NCBI GenBank assembly: GCA_017433825.1
Contig: JAFRGL010000022.1
Location: 1 to 64,000, forward strand
Length of the DNA: 64,000 nt
Reading direction: 5' to 3'
Source: Eubacterium sp.
Lineage (GTDB): Bacteria > Bacillota > Clostridia > Lachnospirales > Lachnospiraceae
A program made the translations under genes and the position numbers. Below, piece by piece: positions 42,048 to 50,670 of this stretch; within the stretch, counting starts at the first letter, position 1; each line of letters opens with the position of its first letter. Under the pieces are notes generated by a model, which saw nothing but the letters and a program-made list of their open reading frames with translations, had not been told where the DNA came from and did not search any database.

Positions 42048-43472
42048 ATGAACACCGAGGTCAAAAAACTGATTAACCCGGGCAGAACATACGTACTGTA
42101 TTATATAGCAAAGTTCTGCTTCACCATTCTTACCTGTATGGAAACATACTACATTGCTTCCTACACCACAGATGCGGCTCTCATCCCGGTCGTACTGGTA
42201 TTCATCCCCTTAACGATTCCCACCATCGTGGACTTCATCATGTCCTTCCTGAACGGTATTATTTTGGAGAAAATGCCCCATCCGATGGGCAAATATACGT
42301 TCTGGATGGCTATTGGACCGATCGTCGCATCCATCGCCTATGCCATCGTTTACGTCAGATTTGATGACGACAAGGTCTGTGCCATTATCATGTGCATCAT
42401 GATTATCATCGCGCACCTCTTCTGGAACATCGCCGAGATTACGCATACATCCGTTCCTTCCGTATTTACGGATGATGCTAAACAGCGTTCCACCCTGTCC
42501 ATGCTGCAGAGCTCAGGCTCCAGCGTAGCCACCTTCGTATTCGGCCTTGTTGCACTGCCCATTATCAATGCGGTTAACGAAAAAACCGGCACCATTACCC
42601 GGGGTTATTTCGCGCTTACCGTAATCTGCGGCGTTCTGTACATCATCGGCTATATCCTTCTTGCCTTCACCATCCGCGGCATGGAGAAACGTGAGGAGGA
42701 ACTGGTTGCCGCCGCAGGTGCCCGAAAAGCCGCCGAAGCGCATAATGAAAAAGCAGCCAAGCTTTCCGGCAAGGAAATGCTTCAGTCCTTCTTCGGAAAC
42801 GGACCGCTGGTAGCTTTGACACTGATGCAGCTGTTTACCTGGCTGTGCGGTTTCGTACCCATGGGCTTTACCGTTTACTTCTTCAGGTGCTCGCTTGGTG
42901 CGATGGCAATGATGTCGCTGTTCGTATCCGGCAGGTCGCTGGCAGGCATGTTCGCTATGTTCCTGTTCCCGGTATATCAGAAGCTATTCAAAGGAAACAA
43001 GAAACGGATGCTGCTGACATGTAACCTCATCAGCATCGCATGGTACTTTATCTTCTATTTCCTGCGCTGCAATGTAATGGCTTACATTGTAGTATCCATC
43101 ATTGTCCGTCTGTTTGCAGGCCCCGGCGCTATGAACACCCTTGCATTCTATGCTGACGCCGCTACCTACGCACAGTGGAAGACCGGTGCAGACTCTCGTG
43201 CTTTCGTTATGTCGCTTTACACCATCCCGCTGAAGCTGGCCCTTCTGATTCGAGGCATTTTAACTTCCGCCATTCTGGTAGCGCTGAACTACGACCCGGG
43301 TCTGGAACCCTCCACCTACAAGGAGCCGTTCTTCTTCGTATACGTACTGCTGTCCGGTATCTTCTCTCTTATCGCATGGCTCATCATGCTCTTCGGCTAT
43401 CACTTAAGTGAAGCCAAAGTAACACAGATGGCGCTGGAGATCCAGCAGAGATCCTCTAATTCCTCGACCTGA
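42048..43472 (+). CDS. GPH-type sugar:cation symporter (MFS superfamily)
   Basis: 474 residues with about 12 hydrophobic segments, the size of the glycoside-pentoside-hexuronide family that takes up oligosaccharides with Na+ or H+. Family-like features are the long first half (NTEVKKLINPGRTYVLYYIAKFCFTIL) and a charged central loop (GARKAAEAHNEKAAKLSGKEML) between helices 6 and 7. The TM10-11 segment AFYADAATYAQWKTGADSRAFVMSLYTIPLKLA is very like the conserved GPH signature. The start has AAGGAAGAAGAA. A palindrome of the LacI-operator kind in the upstream region suggests sugar-dependent control. Confidence 0.85.
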   Translation: MNTEVKKLINPGRTYVLYYIAKFCFTILTCMETYYIASYTTDAALIPVVLVFIPLTIPTIVDFIMSFLNGIILEKMPHPMGKYTFWMAIGPIVASIAYAIVYVRFDDDKVCAIIMCIMIIIAHLFWNIAEITHTSVPSVFTDDAKQRSTLSMLQSSGSSVATFVFGLVALPIINAVNEKTGTITRGYFALTVICGVLYIIGYILLAFTIRGMEKREEELVAAAGARKAAEAHNEKAAKLSGKEMLQSFFGNGPLVALTLMQLFTWLCGFVPMGFTVYFFRCSLGAMAMMSLFVSGRSLAGMFAMFLFPVYQKLFKGNKKRMLLTCNLISIAWYFIFYFLRCNVMAYIVVSIIVRLFAGPGAMNTLAFYADAATYAQWKTGADSRAFVMSLYTIPLKLALLIRGILTSAILVALNYDPGLEPSTYKEPFFFVYVLLSGIFSLIAWLIMLFGYHLSEAKVTQMALEIQQRSSNSST

Positions 43473-43529
43473 TAAATGGCAGCCTTTAAAGGATGTAATA
43501 CTCTTTATCTTTAACGGATGACACATCCA

Positions 43530-43564
43530 AAAGGCCCGCGCTTACCTGCGCGGGCCTTTTTATT
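43530..43564 (+). terminator. Transporter-gene terminator
   Basis: AAAGGCCCGCG (43530-43540) pairs with CGCGGGCCTTT (43549-43559) followed by T-rich DNA. A strong plus-strand stop. Confidence 0.88.
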
Positions 43565-43578
43565 CTGTAAAATGCAAC

Positions 43579-43610
43579 AAAACAAATCCCGGGCAGGAAT
43601 GCCCGGGATT
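43579..43610 (-). terminator. SH3-protein-gene terminator
   Basis: AATCCCGGGC (43585-43594) pairs with GCCCGGGATT (43601-43610); the minus-strand tail is TTTGTTTTGTT. It ends transcripts of the SH3-domain gene whose stop is at 43619. Confidence 0.8.
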
Positions 43611-43618
43611 ATGCTTTC

Positions 43619-44569
43619 TTATCTTCTTCTGTTGTTTTTATTCTTTGCGTGAAGCAGTACACCGGTAAGCACCAGGACTACCACAATCGCGATAACCAGG
43701 ATAATCAGGAACTTCATGTTCAGCATAAGTCCCAGGATTCTGCCGATTACGCCGCCCCTGTGTTCAATTTCCGGAACCGGTGTTGGGTAAGGGGTGGATG
43801 TCGGCGCCGGAGTTGACGGCTGCTGCGTCGGCGCGGACGCGTTCGGTGTAGGTGTCGGCGTGGTCACGTTCGGCGTGGGCGTCGGTGTTGCGGTTGCCGT
43901 CGGCTTCGGTGTTGCGGTCGGTGAAGGTGTTGCCGTCGGCGTGGGTGTGCCGTGCCTTGCGTTGTAATCGGCCGCGTCAGACACATGCTTTAAGGACACC
44001 CAGCCGTCCTGGCCGTTGTAGTTCGTCCTGCCCCACTGGAACCCGCCGCCCGGGTCTGTTGCCTTCTCCGTAATGTGCAGCGGCGTACCGTTGTAAAGAT
44101 TCATGATAATTTTATAATCCATGCTGGGGCCGGAACGCAGGTACAGGTAATCCGTACCGTCCGTTGCCTCCACCACCACATCCCAGTCGGCCGCTTCATG
44201 GCCGCCGGAGCTTCCGGAAGAACCGCTGCTGCCTGCCGGGTCTGTATGCTTTAAGGAAATCCAGCCGTAGCGGTCGTTGTATTGGCAGTATCCCCAGTAG
44301 AAACCACCGCCTTCATCCAGTGTCCTCTCCGTGATGTGCAGATTGGTGCCGTCATAGATATTGCAGATAATGCCGTAGTCCATGCTGGGGCCGTAGCGCA
44401 GATACAGGTAATCGGTGCCGTCCTTGGCGCTTACCACCACGTTCATATCCACACTTTCCACCGGATTGGGGAAAACCATGGCATCCGCCTTTGCCATCAC
44501 ACCCGTGCCGAAAAGCAGGAACACGGCGGCAAACAAAAGGAGCATTTTCTTGAATCGGTTTTTCATCAT
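43619..44569 (-). CDS. Secreted, membrane-anchored protein with two bacterial SH3 domains
   Basis: 316 residues from ATG 44569 (AAGGAG 9 bp before). A signal peptide (KNRFKKMLLLFAAVFLLFGTGVMAKA) precedes two SH3b repeats of about 70 residues, each DGTDYLYLRxGPSMDYxIIxNxYxGTxLHITE ... GGFxWGxxxYNxxxGWxSLKH. A serine/glycine linker lies between them. A TPTPTATPSPTATPKPTA-rich stalk follows, then one transmembrane helix (FLIILVIAIVVVLVLTGVLL) and basic tail. SH3b domains bind cell-wall peptides, so the protein is likely a wall-facing sensor or scaffold; no catalytic domain is present. Confidence 0.85.
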   Translation of the reverse strand: MMKNRFKKMLLLFAAVFLLFGTGVMAKADAMVFPNPVESVDMNVVVSAKDGTDYLYLRYGPSMDYGIICNIYDGTNLHITERTLDEGGGFYWGYCQYNDRYGWISLKHTDPAGSSGSSGSSGGHEAADWDVVVEATDGTDYLYLRSGPSMDYKIIMNLYNGTPLHITEKATDPGGGFQWGRTNYNGQDGWVSLKHVSDAADYNARHGTPTPTATPSPTATPKPTATATPTPTPNVTTPTPTPNASAPTQQPSTPAPTSTPYPTPVPEIEHRGGVIGRILGLMLNMKFLIILVIAIVVVLVLTGVLLHAKNKNNRRR

Positions 44570-44592
44570 AACATGCGTCTCCTTGTCGTTGT

Positions 44593-44940
44593 TCAGATAA
44601 TAAGTGACACCAGGCATCCCGCTGCGAAGGAAGCGGCATTTGCCGCAAGGGAAAACAGCAGGGGGTGCCGGGTATTGTCCAGGAAGCGCCTGTACAGCAC
44701 GGCTTCCGCAAATACGATTATTACTTCAAAAGCAAAAATAAGTATATTGACTGTCTTATAATAAACATACAGCCTTAAGGCAAATACCGCAAGATTCAAT
44801 ATCACATTTGTCAGGATATTTACCAGCACAATCACCCGGAACTGCCGGCCGGTGCGGTATCCCGCGATAAGTCCTGCAGCCGTTTCTGCAGCCAGGGTAA
44901 TGATAAGGGGAAGGATAATGACCAGGTACAGCATCTTCAT
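44593..44940 (-). CDS. Small multi-spanning membrane protein
   Basis: 115 residues from ATG 44940, which overlaps the transporter stop as ATGA. About four hydrophobic helices are seen (LYLVIILPLIITLAAETAAGLI, VIVLVNILTNVILNLAVFAL, NILIFAFEVIIVFAEAVLY, PLLFSLAANAASFAAGCLVSL). No recognised family. It ends a three-gene run with a major-facilitator-type transporter and a DUF1638 gene, so it may assist one of them. Confidence 0.65.
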   Translation of the reverse strand: MKMLYLVIILPLIITLAAETAAGLIAGYRTGRQFRVIVLVNILTNVILNLAVFALRLYVYYKTVNILIFAFEVIIVFAEAVLYRRFLDNTRHPLLFSLAANAASFAAGCLVSLII

Positions 44941-45980
44941 TGTACATCTCTCTTCCCTTCTGCTGCAAGAAGGAGCCCCAGCGATACCAGGCTTAAAATA
45001 CATAAGCCGTATACCGGAAGGCTTACACCGCCCGTGACAAGAAGCGCCGGGATAATGCCGATGAACAGTGCCAGCATCAGGATGCCGAAGGCAAAGCCCG
45101 GAAGGTTCTTCCATTTTGCCGTCAGAAGCGCCAGGGTTAACGGCATGGTCATGTTGAACAGCAGGATGGACAGAAAGCCAAAAGCCGGAATCCGGGCGGA
45201 AAACAGTACGGTTACTGCCGCGCCGCCTAAGGAAATCACGGATGCTGCCCTGACGCCGATTTTATCCGCGGCAATTCCTCCCAGCGCCTTGCCGGCCGCG
45301 ATGCAGACGGTAAAGAAAAGGCCCATTGCGAAGGTATTGTTCCAGCTGTATTTCACGGCAGTGCCGTAATAGGAACGCAAGACCACCACCGCAAGGAGCA
45401 GGAAAACCGGCAGAGTAAAAAGCTTTACCCGGTTTTGAACGGGACCTTCCGCCTGTTCTTCTTTCCTTACCGTCCTTCCTTCTTTTATCCTGAAAGCAAA
45501 AAGCACGGCCGCTGCGGCAAACATGGCCGCGGTCAGGATCCAGTCAAAAGGCATGACCATGGTGCGTCCGAAGGAAGTGCCTAAGAACACGCCGAAAGCG
45601 CCGGAGCAGATGAAGATACCGGAATCCGCATATCTTCCCTCCGCAAATGTCAGTACCCGCCGTCCCGCGCCTACATGGAAAAGGCCGTTCCCCACGCCGG
45701 CAAGAAGCGTTACGGCAAGAGGCGCGCTCCAGGCAAAACGGGAAAGCCCCGCCAGAAGGCAGCCTGTCCCGGCCACCAGGAAGTCGGAATCCAGCACGTC
45801 CGAAAGCAGCCCTAAAAAGGCCGGCAGCGCAAAAGCGCAGAAATTGTACACGATCATCAGCACCAGCCAGTCATTCCCTCCCGGGGCCTGAGGCAGCACC
45901 GTGGCGATCATCCTGAAAATGGTGGCAAAATCCACCGCAAAGTGCATTACGGTAAATACGGCAAGTCTCTTCTTCATCAC
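44937..45980 (-). CDS. Major facilitator superfamily transporter
   Basis: 347 residues with about 11-12 hydrophobic spans, slightly short for the family. Features are an initial MKKRLAVFTVMHFAVDFATIF, a central basic loop (RIKEGRTVRKEEQAEGPVQNRVK), and a GKALGGIAADKIG motif similar to the MFS loop 2/8 signature. The start is GTG 45980 or ATG 45977, both overlapping the DUF1638 stop (GTGATG). Substrate unknown. The tight stop/start overlaps on both sides point to translation as one operon with the DUF1638 and small membrane protein genes. Confidence 0.8.
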   Translation of the reverse strand: MMKKRLAVFTVMHFAVDFATIFRMIATVLPQAPGGNDWLVLMIVYNFCAFALPAFLGLLSDVLDSDFLVAGTGCLLAGLSRFAWSAPLAVTLLAGVGNGLFHVGAGRRVLTFAEGRYADSGIFICSGAFGVFLGTSFGRTMVMPFDWILTAAMFAAAAVLFAFRIKEGRTVRKEEQAEGPVQNRVKLFTLPVFLLLAVVVLRSYYGTAVKYSWNNTFAMGLFFTVCIAAGKALGGIAADKIGVRAASVISLGGAAVTVLFSARIPAFGFLSILLFNMTMPLTLALLTAKWKNLPGFAFGILMLALFIGIIPALLVTGGVSLPVYGLCILSLVSLGLLLAAEGKRDVQ

Positions 45981-46735
45981 TCCGCCTTGATTATCAGTTC
46001 GTCATAAGAGGGTTTTACGGTCTGGCCGGGCTGCACGATAAGGAATTTTTCCGGATCCCAGTCCCCGTTCAGCATTTCCTGCACCAGGCTGCTGTTGCCG
46101 TCGAACCTTTTGTATTCCCAGCCATGCTCCTTCGCGATTTCCATCGCCTGCTGCAGAAGCTCCGGGTCCGGCAGTTCCGGCCAGTAAATGCAGGTTAAGG
46201 CTTCGTAATTGCCCATGGTCATCGCTTCCATTTCCAGAAGGAATTCCACGGCCTCCTCGTCCTGGTATTTCTCCATGTAAATGGCCCGCAGCTGCTCCAG
46301 GTTGCGTTCGGCAAAGTTCTGCCCGTTGTCAAGCCAGCCCCTGGTTAAAAAGCTGGTGCCCTTCACCGCGTCAAAATACTCCCGGTAGGCTTCCTTGCTG
46401 CCCATCATCAGCGTGGTGCAGTCATGGCATCTGGGAATTACCAGCGGCACCTTGGAGGAATGAAGCCCGACAAGGGCGTTGGAGCACAGGCCGTAGCCGA
46501 TAATGATGGCATCCAGGGTCTTCATCCTCTGCTCGTTTCCGTAGTCCGAAGAATGCAGGTCATGCCCGGATTCCACGATATCGATTTCCTTCTGCAGGGC
46601 TTCCCGCAGCTTTTCCGGTGTTTCATGCAGTTCCTGCCGGAGAAATGTCAGGTCGATGTAGTTGTTCGTTTTCACCATGCACCAGGCAATTTCCCGCTGC
46701 AGCACCTTGCAGCAAATCAGTTTGTAGCGTTTCAT
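45977..46735 (-). CDS. DUF1638 domain protein
   Basis: 252 residues matching the DUF1638 pattern: KLICCKVLQREIAWCM at the start, SGHDLHSSDYGNEQRMKTLDAIIIGYGLCSNALVGL, PLVIPRCHDCTTLMMGS, and MEAMTMGNYEALTCIYWPELP. Conserved histidine and cysteine residues (RCHDC) suggest metal binding. The family is often found next to corrinoid methyltransferase systems, but no such gene is in the window and its role is undefined. Start supported by AAAAGGAGATT. It is first in the operon with the transporter. Confidence 0.85.
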   Translation of the reverse strand: MKRYKLICCKVLQREIAWCMVKTNNYIDLTFLRQELHETPEKLREALQKEIDIVESGHDLHSSDYGNEQRMKTLDAIIIGYGLCSNALVGLHSSKVPLVIPRCHDCTTLMMGSKEAYREYFDAVKGTSFLTRGWLDNGQNFAERNLEQLRAIYMEKYQDEEAVEFLLEMEAMTMGNYEALTCIYWPELPDPELLQQAMEIAKEHGWEYKRFDGNSSLVQEMLNGDWDPEKFLIVQPGQTVKPSYDELIIKAE

Positions 46736-46768
46736 ACAATCTCCTTTTTGTTGCTTATGCCTTTACAC

Positions 46769-49123
46769 TTAAGGCAGCTGCTTCCGGCTTTCCCAGAAGC
46801 GGCTTATCTCCGTTTTCGCGTTCTGAACGTCCGTATATATCACATCATCCCATTCCCTGGGAAAAAGCGCTTTATAGGTTTCCGAGGAAAAGCGGTCATC
46901 CAGAAGGAGGATGACGCCCGTGTCGGAAAGCGTGCGGATTACCCGGCCCGCAGCCTGCTGCACCTTGTTCATGCCGGGATACCGGTAGGCGTAGTCGAAA
47001 CCGTTCCTGCCGTCTTTCTCATAAAAATCCATGAGCAGGTCCCTCTCCGCGGAGATTCCCGGGATGCCCGTGCCGATAACCGCGGCGCCGATAAGCCGGT
47101 CGCCGGTAAGGTCGATTCCTTCGGCGAATATCCCGCCGGTAACGCAAAAGCCCAAAAGCCAGGTGTCTGACGAAAAAGCCGAAAGGAAGTCCTCCCTTTC
47201 ATTTTCTGTCATATCCGGATTCTGGTAGACACAATCCAGGCCGAAGGGCAACATTTCCTCAAAAGCGTCCGCCACATTCCGCAGCATTTCATAGGAGGGG
47301 AAAAAGGCCAGGTACCTGCCCTTCCTGCCGCAGACCATGGCAAGAAGATAACGGGCAAATTTCGTATATTCCGCCGCGTTTCTTCTTTTGTACAGGCTGG
47401 AGACGTCCGTCGCCGCCAGAATCAGTCTTCTTTGTTTGTCGAAGGGAGATTCCACGTAAACGGCGTAATCGTCCGTCCTGACGCTTAAGAGCTTCCTGTA
47501 ATAGGAAACCGGAAGCAGCGTTGCGGAGAAAAAGACAGCCGCCCTGCCTCCTGAAAGGGTCTGCGCCAGGTTTTCCGCCGGGTTCATGCATTTAAGCTTC
47601 ACGTAAAACTCGCCGCTTTCCTCCAGCACGGAAATAACCACGTAATTGTTATCCATCAGTTCCGCGGCATTTAAGAAGCTTCTCAGGGAAAAATACAGTT
47701 CCAAAGCCGGCGTTCGTACTTCAGGCCGCTCTTCTTCCGAAAGGAGTTCCTCCAGCACCGCGGAAAGGTTCATGGCGGAAAACACCAGGTCTTCCGGAAG
47801 CGTCCTGGTAACCAGTCCCGGCCTTTCATGGACGTCCGCCAGCTCCTCCATACGCGAAATGCAGCTTTTAAGCGCGTTTGCCATCCTCCTTCCGGTGCCT
47901 TTGAGGGCTTCCTTTGCCGTAAAAAGCGCGGACAGGTAAAGGCTTTCGCTGTACATGTCCCGGGCCCGTTCCACCAGGTTATGAGCCTCGTCAATCAGGA
48001 AAATCAGCCGTCCTGAGCTGCCTTCGTCGGCAACAAAACGTTTAAGCCGGACCGCCGGGTCAAAGGCGTAATTGTAATCCCCGATTACCGCGTCGCAGAA
48101 ATCCGTAAGATCCGACTGCAGCTCATAGGGGCAGACGTTGTATTTTTCTGCCGTGTTTTCGATTTTCTCCCTGGTAAACGCGTCTTCCGTGCTTAAAAGC
48201 TCATACAGGGCTTCGTTAACCCGGTCAAAATGGCCTTTCGCCCTGGGGCAGACAGAAGCGTCGCAGTCCACCTCATCGCAGACGCACAGCTTGCTTTTGG
48301 CGGTAAGGAACAGGCTTTTCAGCTTCAGGCCCTGTCCGGCCAGTATGTCCACGGCTTCCCGCGCCACCTGCGCGGCCACCGTTTTGGCGGTCATGTAAAA
48401 GATGCCGGAAGCCTCCGTCCGCCCCAGTGCCTGGATGGAGGGATACAGAACGGACATGGTTTTCCCGACGCCGGTGGGCGCCTGGACGAACAGCTGTCTT
48501 CCCGCGGTAATGGCAGCGTAAACGGATTTCACCAGGGTGAGCTGGCCCGGCCGGTATTCAAAGGGGAAGGTAAGCTTCTGGATGGATTCGTCCCGGATAT
48601 CCTCCCACCCGGCCAGATGCCTGGCCCACCGGTAATATTCGGAAAGCATTGCGTCAAACCACTTCGCAAGAACGGTCTGCGGTGCGTCCTTGACAAAGCT
48701 GCGCACCTCGTCCGTTTCCATGTTGCAGTAGCGAATCTGCAGCCGTATCGTTTCATCCGTATGATCCAGGCCGTACATAAACGCATAGCAGGCAGCCTGT
48801 GCCAGATGGACCGGCACAGGCTCCTGCATTTCATTCACGTCCCTGTAGACGCCTTTTATTTCATCGATAAATGTCACGCCGTCTTTACTGAAGATACCGT
48901 CGGCCCGGCCTTCCACCGTCAGAATAAAGCCTTCATATTCCCTGGTGTATTTTAAGGAAACCTCGGCCCGGTAGCCTTCTCCGGCACTTTTCTGGAGCTT
49001 TTTATGGACCCTCGTGCCCTCCAGCATGGCATTTTTGTTCAGGAAGCCGCCAGAATAGGTCAGATCCCCTCTTCGCAGGATGAACTCCACCAGCCCCCTG
49101 ACGGAAATATGAACATCCTTCAT
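46769..49123 (-). CDS. XPD/DinG-type DNA helicase fused to a PD-(D/E)XK nuclease domain
   Basis: 784 residues. The N-terminal ~160 residues carry a nuclease-like core (GRADGIFSKDGVTFIDEIKGVYRD: D, DEIK) as in Cas4/RecB domains. The helicase follows with P-loop APTGVGKTM, an Fe-S cysteine set (CVCDEVDCDASVCPRA ... NVCPYEL) and the DEAH box LIDEAHN. C-terminal motif VI is GRVIRTLSDTGVI. Such Rad3-related 5'-3' helicases unwind damaged or recombining DNA. The fusion suggests combined unwinding and cleavage. It starts 13 bp after the DUF1846 stop and is probably cotranscribed. Confidence 0.88.
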   Translation of the reverse strand: MKDVHISVRGLVEFILRRGDLTYSGGFLNKNAMLEGTRVHKKLQKSAGEGYRAEVSLKYTREYEGFILTVEGRADGIFSKDGVTFIDEIKGVYRDVNEMQEPVPVHLAQAACYAFMYGLDHTDETIRLQIRYCNMETDEVRSFVKDAPQTVLAKWFDAMLSEYYRWARHLAGWEDIRDESIQKLTFPFEYRPGQLTLVKSVYAAITAGRQLFVQAPTGVGKTMSVLYPSIQALGRTEASGIFYMTAKTVAAQVAREAVDILAGQGLKLKSLFLTAKSKLCVCDEVDCDASVCPRAKGHFDRVNEALYELLSTEDAFTREKIENTAEKYNVCPYELQSDLTDFCDAVIGDYNYAFDPAVRLKRFVADEGSSGRLIFLIDEAHNLVERARDMYSESLYLSALFTAKEALKGTGRRMANALKSCISRMEELADVHERPGLVTRTLPEDLVFSAMNLSAVLEELLSEEERPEVRTPALELYFSLRSFLNAAELMDNNYVVISVLEESGEFYVKLKCMNPAENLAQTLSGGRAAVFFSATLLPVSYYRKLLSVRTDDYAVYVESPFDKQRRLILAATDVSSLYKRRNAAEYTKFARYLLAMVCGRKGRYLAFFPSYEMLRNVADAFEEMLPFGLDCVYQNPDMTENEREDFLSAFSSDTWLLGFCVTGGIFAEGIDLTGDRLIGAAVIGTGIPGISAERDLLMDFYEKDGRNGFDYAYRYPGMNKVQQAAGRVIRTLSDTGVILLLDDRFSSETYKALFPREWDDVIYTDVQNAKTEISRFWESRKQLP

Positions 49124-49136
49124 GTCAGTTCCTTAA

Positions 49137-50621
49137 TTATACGTGGTACAGCTTTTCTTCCTGATATTTCGGTTCGCTGGTCAGATGCACGCCGAGCCTG
49201 CGGAAGGTTTTCTCATCCGCCTCGGAAAGGATGACCGTGGTGTGCACCTCGCAGTCCTTCAGCTTGTTTACCTGGGCCAGGGCCTTCTCGGCATTTTCGT
49301 CCGTCAGTGCGCAGATGGACAGGGCAATCAGCACTTCATCCGTATGCAGCCTGGGATTCTTGCTGCCCAGGGCCTGGGTTTTCAGGTACTGTATGGGTTC
49401 GATAATTTTTCTGGAAATCAAATCAATCCGGTCGTCGATGCCGCCCATGGTTTTCAGCGCGTTTAAGACAACCGCGGCGCACGGGCCCATCTGCTCGGTG
49501 GTCTTGCCCGTGACAATCCGTCCGTCAGGCAGTTCCAGCGCGGCGGAGGGACCGGCGGATACTTCCGCCTTGATAAGCGCGGGCGTTACCACCTTCCTGT
49601 CCGTGGTGGAAACACCGGCCTTCTTCATCAAAAGCTCAAGCTTGTAAATGATGCTGTCGCAGTCCTTGCCCTTGCGGCCGTCGCACAAAGCCTGGTAATA
49701 GCGCCTGATAATCTCCTGCTTTGCGGCCTCCCGGACCACTTCGTCGTCAATAATGCAGTTTCCGGCCATGTTGACGCCCATGTCCGTGGGGGATTTATAC
49801 GGGCAGACGCCCATAATCCTCTCCATCATGGAGGAAAGCACCGGGAAGATTTCCACGTCGCGGTTGTAGTTGACCGTGGTCTCGCCGTAGGCTTCCAGAT
49901 GGAAGGGGTCGATCATGTTCACATCGTCCAAATCCGCAGTGGCTGCCTCATAGGCCAGGTTCACCGGGTGGTTTAAGGCCAGGTTCCAGATGGGGAAGGT
50001 CTCGAATTTGGCGTAGCCGGCCCTGATGCCCCTCTTGTGCTCATGGTACAGCTGGGAAAGGCAGGTGGCCATTTTGCCGCTGCCCGGGCCGGGTGCGGTC
50101 ACCACCACCAGTTCACGGGAGGTCTCGATATAATCGTTCTTTCCGTAGCCGGCGTCGCTTACGATGAGGGACAGGTTCGAGGGATAGCCGTCTATCGGGT
50201 AATGCTTGTATACCTTGATCCCTAAGCTCTGCAGGCGTTTGATAAAGCTGTCCGCCTGCTGCTCGCCCCTGTACATGGTGATAACCACGCTTCCCACATA
50301 CAGGCCAATGTTCCGGAATTCGTCCATCAGCCGCAGCACGTCGGATTCATAGGTGATCCCCAGATCGCCGCGGACTTTGTTTTTCACGATATCGGAGGAA
50401 CGGATGGCGATCACAACCTCCACGTTATCCTTAATCTGCAGAAGCATCTTCAGTTTGGAGTCCGGCTGGAACCCGGGAAGCACCCGGGATGCATGGAAAT
50501 CGTCAAAAAGCTTGCCGCCGAATTCCAGATAGAGCTTGCCGCCGAACTGGTTTATCCTGTCTTTAATCTTCGCGGACTGTGTCTGCAGATACTTGTCATT
50601 GTCAAATCCAATTTTCTTCAT
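49137..50621 (-). CDS. DUF1846 family protein
   Basis: 494 residues, the typical length of DUF1846, a family nearly restricted to Firmicutes. The N-terminus MKKIGFDNDKYLQTQSAKIKDRI and the middle VVVTAPGPGSGKMATCLSQLYHEH with a Walker-A-like GPGSGKMAT are family hallmarks; later AALELPDGRIVTGKTTEQMGPCAAVVLNALK is also conserved. A nucleotide-binding role is likely, but the reaction is unknown. The gene sits between a PTS IIC gene and the helicase-nuclease gene. Confidence 0.9.
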   Translation of the reverse strand: MKKIGFDNDKYLQTQSAKIKDRINQFGGKLYLEFGGKLFDDFHASRVLPGFQPDSKLKMLLQIKDNVEVVIAIRSSDIVKNKVRGDLGITYESDVLRLMDEFRNIGLYVGSVVITMYRGEQQADSFIKRLQSLGIKVYKHYPIDGYPSNLSLIVSDAGYGKNDYIETSRELVVVTAPGPGSGKMATCLSQLYHEHKRGIRAGYAKFETFPIWNLALNHPVNLAYEAATADLDDVNMIDPFHLEAYGETTVNYNRDVEIFPVLSSMMERIMGVCPYKSPTDMGVNMAGNCIIDDEVVREAAKQEIIRRYYQALCDGRKGKDCDSIIYKLELLMKKAGVSTTDRKVVTPALIKAEVSAGPSAALELPDGRIVTGKTTEQMGPCAAVVLNALKTMGGIDDRIDLISRKIIEPIQYLKTQALGSKNPRLHTDEVLIALSICALTDENAEKALAQVNKLKDCEVHTTVILSEADEKTFRRLGVHLTSEPKYQEEKLYHV

Positions 50622-50670
50622 GTGTTCCTCCGGATAAGTGCCGTATATCTTATTGTCCTATCATACACCA

